Below are positions 27,013 to 35,293 of a DNA stretch of 64,000 nucleotides, piece by piece (the stretch's first letter is position 1; every line of letters begins with the position of its first letter). The translations under genes and the position numbers were made by a program. Under the pieces are notes generated by a model. The model was not told the DNA's origin and did not search any database. It saw only the letters and a list, made by a program, of their open reading frames with translations. The DNA is taken from NCBI GenBank assembly GCA_946479615.1, contig CAMLGR010000003.1:3927-67926 (forward strand), written 5' to 3'. The DNA comes from an uncultured Bacteroidota bacterium (GTDB lineage Bacteria > Bacteroidota > Bacteroidia > Chitinophagales > Chitinophagaceae).

Positions 27013-27065
27013 AAGGTGACACCTTGTATCCCCGAGGTGTCACCTCCTACCCAAGGTGACACCTC
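27013..27065. repeat. Three short AGGTGWCACCT palindromes
   Basis: AAGGTGACACCTT, GAGGTGTCACCTC and AAGGTGACACCTC lie about 20 bp apart directly after the stop of the NTF2-like gene. Any two can pair with each other, so they may form a terminator-like structure, or they may be iterated protein-binding sites. Confidence 0.6.
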
Positions 27066-27492
27066 ATGGGATTTTAACCGCCTGTCTTGCGAGTAAAAGC
27101 CATTTTCCATGGTTTTTTTGCCAGATAGTAAGGATATGAAGTTTGACAGTTCCCGGTTTTCCCCCATCATTGGTTGAGGCTCCAAGATTATGACGAACAA
27201 TCGCTGCATCACCACTGACCGCAATAGTCTGTTCCGTGAGATCAATCGTTACAAAGTCAGAGGCGCCACTGACGATCTTGCCGACAAATTCTTTTTGATC
27301 TTCCAGGTGACCGCTTGAATGGCCATAACTCAATAAAGGAGATGTGAGTTTGGTCAATGCTGCCCCATCACCATCGACCATGGCTTTGCGAAGCTGTTCT
27401 ACAGCCGCCGCTACGTCTTTTTCAACTTTGGTTTGGGCAAATGAAATAGTCCCTGTTAAAAGAAATACCGCAATGATTATATACTTTTTCAT
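27064..27492 (-). CDS. Secreted NTF2-like (DUF4440/SnoaL-type) protein
   Basis: A 142-residue exported protein with signal peptide MKKYIIIAVFLLTGTISFAQ. The cystatin-like NTF2 fold is indicated by AVEQLRKAMVDGDGAALTKL, the beta strands around DAAIVRHNLGAS, and the final HILTIWQKNHGKWLLLARQAV. Homologues of this fold serve as small hydrolases, isomerases or ligand binders; no catalytic pair is obvious here. It is isolated between the GH43 operon and the GH28 operon and separated from both by repeat sequences, so a role in pectin use is not assured. Confidence 0.8.
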   Translation of the reverse strand: MKKYIIIAVFLLTGTISFAQTKVEKDVAAAVEQLRKAMVDGDGAALTKLTSPLLSYGHSSGHLEDQKEFVGKIVSGASDFVTIDLTEQTIAVSGDAAIVRHNLGASTNDGGKPGTVKLHILTIWQKNHGKWLLLARQAVKIP

Positions 27493-27577
27493 GTGTATGT
27501 TTTTTAGTTGTTGTTATGTTGAAGTTTTTCTGCTACGGATGCATGGATCAGTTGAGGCGATTCAGGCTTAGTTCTCT

Positions 27578-27683
27578 CTATGTGAAAACTATTCCTATGT
27601 GATGAACCTATGCTACACTGATAATGAACTATAACTGATTGGCGTAATCTTACCACATAGACACTTAGAAACATAGGTTTCTC
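27578..27683. repeat. Palindromic element P, degenerate copy
   Basis: Related to the element at 38572-38693: the ends start CTATGTGAAAACTAT and finish ACATAGGTTTCTC, and the centre shares ATGAACTATAACTGA and GGCGTAAT. Arms are still partly complementary (CTATGTG against CACATAG). It lies between the NTF2-like gene and the GH43 operon. Confidence 0.6.
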
Positions 27684-27687
27684 CTGG

Positions 27688-29316
27688 CTATTTTTCTACC
27701 CTGAACCAATCGAAATCGGCGTAACCTGAATCATTGGTCTGCGTTTCTCTTGTACAAAAAATTCCCACTTTCGCCCCGATCCATTGTCCTACTTCTGCCT
27801 GAAATGTATCACCCGCTTTGATAAATTCTATTCCATTTGTGCTATAACTAAAGCTACATACAGCGCCCGCAGAAACTTTTACACGCAAATAAATCGCTGC
27901 CCCATCAGCCACTTTTGCAAGTACCGTCTCCTGTTCTGTCTTGCCCCGGTTCGCATCTTTGCAAACCGTGTATACCAATGAGATTCCTTCCTTCTGATTT
28001 TTCAATGCAATATTCGCATAGCTGAATCCCATGATCGTTAATCCCACTTTCTCATTTTCAAGTTTGGTATTGGGTTTGAATAGAAGTTTGGTTGTCACCA
28101 TAAATTCTTCTGCCGGGAATTTCTGCAACAAGACGTTCGGCGCCATCCACAGGTTTGCCGCGCTATCCGGTTTATCAGAATATAACCGTAATGAACCATT
28201 GGACGCATTGGGGAAAGCCCAGGTTGCTTTGGGATTGGCCATCCATTGCCATTGTAATCCTAATTTTTGATCATTGAATTCATCACTTTCTGCAGGTGTG
28301 CTTACAGGATATGTTTTACCCACGTTGGGTTTTTTATACGTAAGCACAGGCTCACCTTTTCCATCCCCATTTTTATCGATGCCAATAACCGGCCAGTCGT
28401 TTATCCATTTCATTGGTTGCAAATGCACAATTCTTCCATATGCTTCTTTATCCTGGAAATGTAAAAACCAATCCTCACCGGTTGCTGTCGTTACCCATGC
28501 ACCCTGGTGCGGACCATTAATAACCGAGATCCCCTGGTCCATCACTACTTTTCTTTCGTAAGGACCATACATATTTTTACTCCGCAATACCAATTGCCAG
28601 CCTGTTGATACACCACCGGCCGGAGCAAATATGTAATAGTAACCATTACGTTTGTAAAATTTAGGCCCTTCAATTGTCGGATCGGTCTCATGACCATCAT
28701 AAACAATAACACCCTCGTCAATGACATTGGTTCCTTCTTTGTTTAATTTTTTTACCGCGATAACACTTTTAATACCGGCACGACTACCCGCATACGCATG
28801 CACGAGGTATACCTGGCCATCATCATCCCACAATGGACAGGGATCGATCAATCCCTTTCCACCCTGTACCAGTACCGGCGCTGACCAGGGACCTTCCGCT
28901 TTTTTTGCCTTGATCACATAAATACCAAAGTCGGGATCAGGATAATAGATATAGAATTCCGAATTATGATAACGGATCGAAGGAGCCCATACTCCTTTAC
29001 CATGTTGAGGCTTGTCGAATACTTCAGGCGGAACCTGTCTTGTCAATGCATGACCTACCAGTGTCCAGTTGACAAGATCTTTTGAATGAAGAACCGGCAA
29101 TCCAGGTATATCTTCAAAACTGGAAGCCGTCATATAAAAGTCAGTGCCGGCCCGACAGGCATCGGGATCAGAATAATCCGCATGAAGAACAGGGTTTTTA
29201 TACATTCCATTTCCCAGGTCAGCTACCCACACATTGGATACAGTATTTTTTGTCTGTGCACCGGAAACAGTGACCACTACTGATAGTATCGATAAAAAAA
29301 TTACCCGCATATTCAT
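27688..29316 (-). CDS. GH43 family glycoside hydrolase with C-terminal beta-sandwich
   Basis: Secreted 542-residue enzyme with a signal peptide ending near VTVSGAQ. The five-bladed propeller carries the three catalytic acids: Asp in HADYSDPDACRAG, Asp in GLIDPCPLWDDDG and Glu in PTIEGPKFYKR. The C-terminal 190 residues (from about AESDEFNDQKLGLQWQWMA) form a concanavalin-like lectin domain typical of beta-xylosidase-type GH43. Likely substrates are arabinan, xylose or galactan side chains of pectin. Its ATG at 29316 overlaps the stop of the dehydrogenase gene by one base (ATTAATG-type junction), so it is the last gene of the deoxysugar operon. An ATG two codons in is possible. Confidence 0.9.
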   Translation of the reverse strand: MNMRVIFLSILSVVVTVSGAQTKNTVSNVWVADLGNGMYKNPVLHADYSDPDACRAGTDFYMTASSFEDIPGLPVLHSKDLVNWTLVGHALTRQVPPEVFDKPQHGKGVWAPSIRYHNSEFYIYYPDPDFGIYVIKAKKAEGPWSAPVLVQGGKGLIDPCPLWDDDGQVYLVHAYAGSRAGIKSVIAVKKLNKEGTNVIDEGVIVYDGHETDPTIEGPKFYKRNGYYYIFAPAGGVSTGWQLVLRSKNMYGPYERKVVMDQGISVINGPHQGAWVTTATGEDWFLHFQDKEAYGRIVHLQPMKWINDWPVIGIDKNGDGKGEPVLTYKKPNVGKTYPVSTPAESDEFNDQKLGLQWQWMANPKATWAFPNASNGSLRLYSDKPDSAANLWMAPNVLLQKFPAEEFMVTTKLLFKPNTKLENEKVGLTIMGFSYANIALKNQKEGISLVYTVCKDANRGKTEQETVLAKVADGAAIYLRVKVSAGAVCSFSYSTNGIEFIKAGDTFQAEVGQWIGAKVGIFCTRETQTNDSGYADFDWFRVEK

Positions 29317-30323
29317 TAATTCATTTCAACGATCGCTTTGATCACCCCATTGGAAGGATCAAGCCATTTTTTAAAATTATTTTTTACTTCTTCAAAAGCA
29401 ACCCGGTGTGTGATATATACCGATGGGTCAACCAGTTTTCGTTTCATACAATCAATTACCTGCTCAAAATCTTCACGGGTAGCATTTCGGCTGCTCATCA
29501 ATGTCGCCTCGCGCTTATGAAATTCAGGATGGTTAAAACTGATATTCTCCTTCTGCAATCCTACCAGCACAAATCTCGCTCCATGCGCCATGTATTGAAA
29601 GGCATTGTTAACAGCTTTGAGACTTCCTGTAGCATCGATCAGTACCGTAGGCATATCGCCGTTCGTGATCTGCTTTAATTGTTCGCTGACATCGGCCGAT
29701 ATCCCATTTACAACATACTGTACTTTTAATTGCTGTTTACAAAACGAAAGCCGCTGCTCATTGATATCAAGTACGATCACATGAGCACCGGCAATACGTG
29801 CAAATTCCATTATTCCCAACCCAATAGGACCTGCTCCTATTATCAAAACAAATTCACCGGGTTGAATACCTGCTCTCCGCACCGCATGTGCACCAACGGC
29901 CAGTGGTTCAACCAGCGCCAGTTCATCAAACGATAATCCACATCCGTGCAGAACGCAATCGGGAGGAACAGTGATGTATTCTCTCATTCCACCATCTATA
30001 TGCACTCCAAGAACACGGATCGTTGCACAACAATTTGTTTTACCTGTACGACACGCGATACATTTGCCGCAATGGAAATAAGGAATGATCGTTACGGCTT
30101 CTTCTTTTTCAAAACCTTCCGCTTCTTCTACTTCCAATGCCAACTCATGCCCCAGTATTCTTGGATAATTGAAAAAAGGCTGTGTGCCTTCATACGCATG
30201 AAGATCAGTACCACAGATACCGATCCGCTTTACTCTAAGAATAGCCTCACCCGGTTGTGCAACAGGTTTAACAGACTGCTGGTATTCCAGTTCACCAGGC
30301 TTATTACATACAAGTTCTTTCAT
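29316..30323 (-). CDS. Zinc alcohol dehydrogenase, LgoD-like (L-galactonate 5-dehydrogenase type)
   Basis: A 335-residue medium-chain dehydrogenase. The catalytic zinc site is indicated by GICGTDLHAYEG and GHE, and the structural zinc by CGKCIACRTGKTNC. The nucleotide motif is IGAGPIGLG. Segments such as GTQPFFNYPRILGHEL, GVHIDGG and EFHKREATLMSSRNATREDF closely recall E. coli LgoD/YjjN as I remember it, which oxidises L-galactonate to D-tagaturonate. With uxaB and uxaA in the same locus the product could enter the altronate branch. Alternatively it acts on an L-fuconate-type acid. It sits between the SDR (nine bases) and GH43 (overlapping). Confidence 0.85.
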   Translation of the reverse strand: MKELVCNKPGELEYQQSVKPVAQPGEAILRVKRIGICGTDLHAYEGTQPFFNYPRILGHELALEVEEAEGFEKEEAVTIIPYFHCGKCIACRTGKTNCCATIRVLGVHIDGGMREYITVPPDCVLHGCGLSFDELALVEPLAVGAHAVRRAGIQPGEFVLIIGAGPIGLGIMEFARIAGAHVIVLDINEQRLSFCKQQLKVQYVVNGISADVSEQLKQITNGDMPTVLIDATGSLKAVNNAFQYMAHGARFVLVGLQKENISFNHPEFHKREATLMSSRNATREDFEQVIDCMKRKLVDPSVYITHRVAFEEVKNNFKKWLDPSNGVIKAIVEMN

Positions 30324-30332
30324 GTTTAGTAC

Positions 30333-31112
30333 TTATGCATTGGCCAGCGCCCTGTCAAGATGAACATAGCCGCCATCCACGTGAATGATCTGGCCCGTCG
30401 TATGACTTGACCGCCGGCTCAACAGGAATACCACCATATTGGCAATCTCTTCCGAGGTGGTCATCCTGTTTTCCAGCGGTATTTTTGATTCGATCTCTTT
30501 CAGCTTTTCTTTGGGTGATGGTAACGTCTCTATCCATCGTGCATATAAAGGAGTAAAACATTCCGCTACTACTACTGCATTGACGCGAATGCCATGTTTC
30601 AATAATTCAACAGCCCATTCCCTGGTCAATGCATTACGCCCTCCATTAGCTGCTGCATAGGCGGATGTATTTCCCTGCCCGGTTTCGGCCGTTTTGGATG
30701 TGATATTGACAATACTTCCTTTTGATTTTTTTAATTCCGGTAATGCATGATGTGCCAATAAATAATAATGCACCAGGTTTTTGTGTAAGGAGGCCATGAA
30801 TTTCTCATAATCACCTTGTTCCAGGCCCACACCATCATTAACACCGGCATTATTGACAAGTCCGTCGATACGATTATATTTTTTTACTACTTCAGCGATT
30901 GCTTTTTCGCAGGCAGCGGGGTCTGTGAGCTCAGCTTCCACACCAAAGCCTTTGCCATTGATCGTTGCGATTGCCTTATCATTATCCTCCTTATTTCTGC
31001 CGATAATAACAGGGATCGCACCTTCGGCGGCCAGCACTTTTACAATGCCTTCACCGATTCCTTTAGCGCCTCCGCTGACAATGATGATGTTATCTTTTAA
31101 TTGCAAGTCCAT
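30333..31112 (-). CDS. SDR oxidoreductase, L-fucose dehydrogenase type, atypical active site
   Basis: Predicted to oxidise L-fucose (or L-galactose/L-rhamnose) to the 1,5-lactone. The 259-residue SDR has GGAKGIGEG for cofactor, NNAG, catalytic S139 and Y152, and the family C-terminus DGGYVHLDRAL that I associate with L-fucose dehydrogenases. The codon at the YxxxK lysine is AAT, so residue 156 is Asn (YAAANGG). Proton relay may therefore be altered or another Lys such as K140 may substitute. Neighbours encode the lactonase, hydrolase and keto-deoxy sugar dehydrogenase of a non-phosphorylative pathway, which supports the assignment. Confidence 0.82.
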   Translation of the reverse strand: MDLQLKDNIIIVSGGAKGIGEGIVKVLAAEGAIPVIIGRNKEDNDKAIATINGKGFGVEAELTDPAACEKAIAEVVKKYNRIDGLVNNAGVNDGVGLEQGDYEKFMASLHKNLVHYYLLAHHALPELKKSKGSIVNITSKTAETGQGNTSAYAAANGGRNALTREWAVELLKHGIRVNAVVVAECFTPLYARWIETLPSPKEKLKEIESKIPLENRMTTSEEIANMVVFLLSRRSSHTTGQIIHVDGGYVHLDRALANA

Positions 31113-31162
31113 ATTTCATTTTTTTGATGCAACGTATCCGTGCATCCGTGGCAACCTATATG

Positions 31163-31996
31163 TTAGTATTGCATTAACCTGTAAAATTTCACTGCATTTT
31201 CACCAAAAACTTTTCCTTTTTCCTCCTGTTCCATATTCTCCATATATTTTTCCAGCAAGCTTTTCCATTGCACATACATGCCCGATAAAAGAATAACCGG
31301 CCAGTCGCTACCAAATAATAACCTGTCTATCCCAAATGCTTCAAATACCACATCGAGATAAGGATAGAAATCAGCCGGTGACCATTGCTTCCATTTGGCC
31401 TCTACAAATAAGCCTGACAATTTGCAATACACATTCGGATGCTTTGCCATTTCCTGCATCAGCACTTTCCATTCATCGATCTTCTTATCCGCGATATCCG
31501 GCTTTGCACAATGATCGATGACCATCGGCAAATCAGGAAATTCCGATACAAATTCCAATGCCGGTTTTAACTGGTGATGATAGATCAGTATATCATACGT
31601 ATAGTTATACGGCTGCAATAAACTAATTCCCCGCTGAAAATCTTTTCTCAATAAAAAATCATCAGGCTCACCCTGCACCACATGCCTCCAACCCTTGATC
31701 ACCGGGTATTGAGAAAAATGATGCAGGCGTTCTTCAATATCATCTTTACATAGATCAACCCATCCAACAATACCCTTTATGATATCGTGCATATGCGAAA
31801 GTTCGAGCAGGTAATGTGTTTCCAGTTCTGTCTGGCTGGCCTGTACCGCTACACAGGCATCTATTTCATTTCGCTTTAATGTCGCTGCCAATTGCCCGGG
31901 TAAATAATTTTCCTGCAGGATTTTCATATTATCCGTGATCCAGGCATCTTTTTGTTTTTCGTATTGCCAGAAATGGACATGTGTATCAACCTTCAT
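31163..31996 (-). CDS. L-fucono-1,5-lactonase family amidohydrolase
   Basis: Hydrolyses a sugar lactone to the free acid. The 277-residue COG3618-type TIM barrel opens with the HxH motif VDTHVHFWQY. VIDHCAKP and LLFGSDWPV supply the remaining metal and catalytic residues, and KGWRHVVQGEP is a family segment. The gene overlaps the FAH-family gene by 11 bases, showing coupling. The likely lactone is that made by the downstream SDR from L-fucose, L-galactose or L-rhamnose. It is cytoplasmic, with no signal peptide. Confidence 0.88.
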   Translation of the reverse strand: MKVDTHVHFWQYEKQKDAWITDNMKILQENYLPGQLAATLKRNEIDACVAVQASQTELETHYLLELSHMHDIIKGIVGWVDLCKDDIEERLHHFSQYPVIKGWRHVVQGEPDDFLLRKDFQRGISLLQPYNYTYDILIYHHQLKPALEFVSEFPDLPMVIDHCAKPDIADKKIDEWKVLMQEMAKHPNVYCKLSGLFVEAKWKQWSPADFYPYLDVVFEAFGIDRLLFGSDWPVILLSGMYVQWKSLLEKYMENMEQEEKGKVFGENAVKFYRLMQY

Positions 31997-32834
31997 ACGC
32001 TACACATTTTTGTTTGCTTGTTCCTATACCATCAATACCCAGTTCCATTATATCACCCGGTTTTAAATATACCGGGGGATTGAAACCCAAACCCACACCA
32101 GCCGGTGTGCCGGTAGAAATAATATCTCCCGGCAGTAATGTCATGAACTGACTGGTATAGGCTATTAAAAAAGGAATGGAAAAGATCAGGTTGGCAGTAG
32201 TCCCATTCTGCATGATCTTATCATTTACTTTCAGCCAGAGCTTTACATTCCCAATATCTTTTATCTCCTCTTTTGTTACCATCCAGGGGCCGATCGGGGC
32301 AAAGCTGTCACAACCTTTTCCTTTGTCCCAGGTACCATTACGTTCCAGTTGAAATTCACGTTCGCTGATATCGTTATGCAAACAATAACCGGCTACATGA
32401 TCCATCGCCTTGCTTTCTTCCACATAACTTGCTTTTTTCCCGATCACAACGGCGAGTTCCACTTCCCAATCTGTTTTTACGGATTTCCGCGGAATGATCA
32501 CATTATCATAAGGACCGGTAATCGCTGTTGTCGCTTTCATAAAAATGACCGGTTCAGTTGGTGTTGCTGCACCTGTTTCTTTGGCATGATCTGCATAGTT
32601 GAGGCCAATACAAATTATTTTAGAGGGTCTTGCTACAGGGCAGCCCAGCCTGGTAGCGGCAGGAACAACGGGAAGTTTTTCTGAAGAAAGGATCTTCTCC
32701 AATTTCTGTAATCCATTGTTCTCAAAAAATGATTCATTGTAATCAGTAACATGAGCAGATACATCATAGTAATTGTCATTTACAAATACACCTGGCTTTT
32801 CTTTACCTGCTTCTCCAAATCGTATCAGTTTCAT
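31986..32834 (-). CDS. FAH-family hydrolase (2,4-diketo-3-deoxy-L-fuconate hydrolase type)
   Basis: A 282-residue fumarylacetoacetase-fold enzyme. SKIICIGLNYADHAKETG begins the catalytic domain, followed by PVIFMKATTAITGPYD and DWEVELAVVIGKKA with the metal-binding Glu residues. GYCLHNDISERE, FAPIGPWMV and DIISTGTPAGVG complete the domain. In the non-phosphorylative fucose/rhamnose routes this family cleaves the 2,4-diketo acid to pyruvate plus lactate. It is often mis-annotated as ureidoglycolate lyase. The operon context favours the diketo-acid role. Confidence 0.88.
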   Translation of the reverse strand: MKLIRFGEAGKEKPGVFVNDNYYDVSAHVTDYNESFFENNGLQKLEKILSSEKLPVVPAATRLGCPVARPSKIICIGLNYADHAKETGAATPTEPVIFMKATTAITGPYDNVIIPRKSVKTDWEVELAVVIGKKASYVEESKAMDHVAGYCLHNDISEREFQLERNGTWDKGKGCDSFAPIGPWMVTKEEIKDIGNVKLWLKVNDKIMQNGTTANLIFSIPFLIAYTSQFMTLLPGDIISTGTPAGVGLGFNPPVYLKPGDIMELGIDGIGTSKQKCVAYEG

Positions 32835-32917
32835 CTATTTCCCTTTAAAGATTTATAATAACAAAATGTAAGCCTGTTATTCACAAACAGTTAGTTCACA
32901 TTTTATATTTACACGTA

Positions 32918-33676
32918 TTATGTATTCAATTTCAAAAAGCCTCCATCGATAGGATAATCGCAACCTGTTATAAAAGCTGCTTCATCCGAACAGAGATAGA
33001 GAACCAGATTGGCGATCTCTTCAGGTTTTCTTCCAATCGGTTGTGTCTTTGCCAGCGCTTCAAACATTTCTTTTTCTTTTCCCGGGTAGTTCTTTTGTAA
33101 GAAATCATCTACAAAAGGAGTATGTACACGACCCGGTGAAATACTGTTGCAGCGGATATTATCCTTTAAGTAATCTTTCGCCACTGATAAAGTCATCGCA
33201 TATACGGCTCCTTTACTCATGGAGTAGGCAAACCTGTCGGCAATACCCGATAAGGCCGCCACCGAACACATATTTAATATGACACCACCGCCGTTTGTTT
33301 TCATCTGTGGTATGGCAATATGCAGGCAATTGTAAATGCCTTTCACATTTACTGCAAATACTTTATCGAAATCTTTTTCGGAGGTAGTATCAGCTCTTCC
33401 AATATTCGATATGCCTGCATTGTTCATCAATACATGAACAGCCCTGATACCGGCGAACACGCTGGCCACCTGTTGCTGATCGCTTACATCGCAGGCATGT
33501 GCTTTTGCTTTTCCACCATTAGCTGTTATTTCTTTAACTACTGCATTTGCCTGTTCTTCTTTTAATTCTACGATATGAACCAATGCACCCTGTCTTGCAA
33601 ACGCCAGTGAAGCAGCCCTGCCAATACCACTACCACCACCGGTAACGATCACTGATTTATTTTTATAATCAAGCAT
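32918..33676 (-). CDS. SDR dehydrogenase, 2-keto-3-deoxy-L-fuconate dehydrogenase type
   Basis: A 252-residue classical SDR with GGGSGIGRAA, NNAGISNIG, Ser in LNMCSVAALSG, an intact YxxxK (FAYSMSKGAVYAM) and SPGRVHTPFVDDFL. The C-terminus PIDGGFLKLNT fits the keto-deoxy sugar-acid dehydrogenases that produce the 2,4-diketo acid for the FAH hydrolase. It starts five bases after the mutarotase stop, and 83 bp separate it from the FAH gene. Substrate assignment rests on context. Confidence 0.87.
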   Translation of the reverse strand: MLDYKNKSVIVTGGGSGIGRAASLAFARQGALVHIVELKEEQANAVVKEITANGGKAKAHACDVSDQQQVASVFAGIRAVHVLMNNAGISNIGRADTTSEKDFDKVFAVNVKGIYNCLHIAIPQMKTNGGGVILNMCSVAALSGIADRFAYSMSKGAVYAMTLSVAKDYLKDNIRCNSISPGRVHTPFVDDFLQKNYPGKEKEMFEALAKTQPIGRKPEEIANLVLYLCSDEAAFITGCDYPIDGGFLKLNT

Positions 33677-33681
33677 TAGTT

Positions 33682-34026
33682 TTATTTCGCATCTGTTAAG
33701 GAAAAAATTTTATCCATCAGGATCCATTTCTCCCCAGGCTTACTACCCGGCAATGCCTGCTGGTATTTCCACATCAGGTTTTCCCATTCCTGTACTTTCG
33801 GATTTGAGCGGTCGTCCTTTGCCTTTTTTTCAAAATCAAAATTGCTGTTTGTTTCCATGATCATAAATAACCGGTTAGCTGTACGGAATATTTCCATTTG
33901 CACTATACCGGCATCTTTTATACTCTTTATAATCTCCGGCCACACCTGCTGGTGATATTTTTCATATTCTTTAATGAGTTCCGGTTGATCGATAAGATCA
34001 AGCGCCAGGCAATACTTCCGGTTCAT
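33682..34026 (-). CDS. L-rhamnose/L-fucose mutarotase (RhaM, DUF718)
   Basis: A 114-residue dimeric alpha+beta barrel protein that interconverts pyranose anomers. The family pattern is clear: YCLALDLIDQPELIKEYEKY, HQQVWPEI with the catalytic His, GIVQMEIFRTANRLFMIME and the Trp-rich QEWENLMWKYQQ. Its start overlaps the end of the symporter gene by 29 bases. The family was defined on L-rhamnose, but members in fucose operons act on L-fucose. Confidence 0.92.
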   Translation of the reverse strand: MNRKYCLALDLIDQPELIKEYEKYHQQVWPEIIKSIKDAGIVQMEIFRTANRLFMIMETNSNFDFEKKAKDDRSNPKVQEWENLMWKYQQALPGSKPGEKWILMDKIFSLTDAK

Positions 34027-35260
34027 ATTGTTTTATTTTATACCCTTTCCATCCAAAATAAAATACCACTACGAAACAAATCAGCGGCACGATATATCCT
34101 GCCTGGATATTATTCGTGGCATCAGCAATATAACCCAGCACCGGTGGCAGCAAAGCGCCGCCTACGATCGACATAATGATCAGGCTGGAACCGATCTTGG
34201 TCTCATGTCCCAATCCTTTTATACCGAGAGCAAATATGGTAGGAAACATGATCGACATAAAGAAACCGATACCGATCAATGCATAGACGGTAATGATACC
34301 TGTACTGAATATGGCAATTGCCGATAAGCCAATGTTGATCACGGAATAAACCGCCAGTAATTTTTCGGGTTTGATATATTTCATCAGGAAAGTGCCGAGG
34401 AAACGTCCGCCCATGAAAGCCAATCCATAACCCGCGAGGTAACCCGATGCAACAGTATCTTTCAATCCTGCCGATTTCACAGCCATATTGATGAAAAAAC
34501 TTGTTACACAAACCTGTGCACCCACATAAAAGAATTGTGCAGCTACGCCCCAGGCCAGGTGCCGGTGCCGTAATGTATGCAAAAGACTTTTCCGTTCTGT
34601 TTTCTCTTCTTTGATATCGGGCAGTTTCGTCAACACAAAAAGTATGGCTACCAGGAGTATAATAACACCTATGATGATATAAGGCATTTTTACGCTGTTG
34701 ACCTCCGATTGCAGGTAAGCGGCTCGTGCCTGTTCTGTCATTGCTTTAAGGTCAGCTTCACTGAAATCTTTCCCCGATAGAATAAAGCGACCACCGATCA
34801 ATGGAGCAACAGTCGCAGCCAGCCCATTGAAGGATTGTGCAAAATTCAATCGTTGCGTAGAAGTATGTTCGGGACCCAGTATAGTAGCATAAGGATTAGC
34901 CGCCGTTTCCAGTATTGCCAGGCCGCAGGCAATAATGAATAAAGCGCCCAGGAAGAACGCATATTCCTGTGTATTGGCCGCCGGCACAAATAAGAATGAA
35001 CCCAATGCAAATAATAAAAGGCCGATTATAATCCCTGATTTGTACCCGAACTTCTGCATGATCATGCCCGCAGGCAGAGCCATTACAAAATAACCGATAA
35101 ATACAGCGGAATCGACCAGCGAAGATTGAAGGGCATTTAAACGGAATGCTTTTCGTAAGTGAGGGATCAGGATCGGATCCAGGTTATGTACCAATCCCCA
35201 AAAGAAAAATAAACTGGTTACTAATATAAAGGGGAAGAGATAGCTTTTTGTATTACTCAT
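33998..35260 (-). CDS. fucP: FucP-type L-fucose:H+ symporter
   Basis: Twelve-helix MFS sugar porter of the FHS family, 420 residues. Typical parts are FFFWGLVHNLDPILIPHLRKAF (helix 1), SSLVDSAVFIGYFVMALPAG, GLAILETAANPYATILGP and FAQSFNGLAATVAPLIGG. The ETAANPY and FNGLG-like motifs are hallmarks of FucP/NagP/GluP. The substrate is likely L-fucose or a similar monosaccharide, matching the downstream genes. It lies in the inner membrane. The stop falls inside the mutarotase gene. Confidence 0.92.
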   Translation of the reverse strand: MSNTKSYLFPFILVTSLFFFWGLVHNLDPILIPHLRKAFRLNALQSSLVDSAVFIGYFVMALPAGMIMQKFGYKSGIIIGLLLFALGSFLFVPAANTQEYAFFLGALFIIACGLAILETAANPYATILGPEHTSTQRLNFAQSFNGLAATVAPLIGGRFILSGKDFSEADLKAMTEQARAAYLQSEVNSVKMPYIIIGVIILLVAILFVLTKLPDIKEEKTERKSLLHTLRHRHLAWGVAAQFFYVGAQVCVTSFFINMAVKSAGLKDTVASGYLAGYGLAFMGGRFLGTFLMKYIKPEKLLAVYSVINIGLSAIAIFSTGIITVYALIGIGFFMSIMFPTIFALGIKGLGHETKIGSSLIIMSIVGGALLPPVLGYIADATNNIQAGYIVPLICFVVVFYFGWKGYKIKQYEPEVLPGA

Positions 35261-35293
35261 AATGGCAATCTGTTTTTAGTACATAGCCAATCG

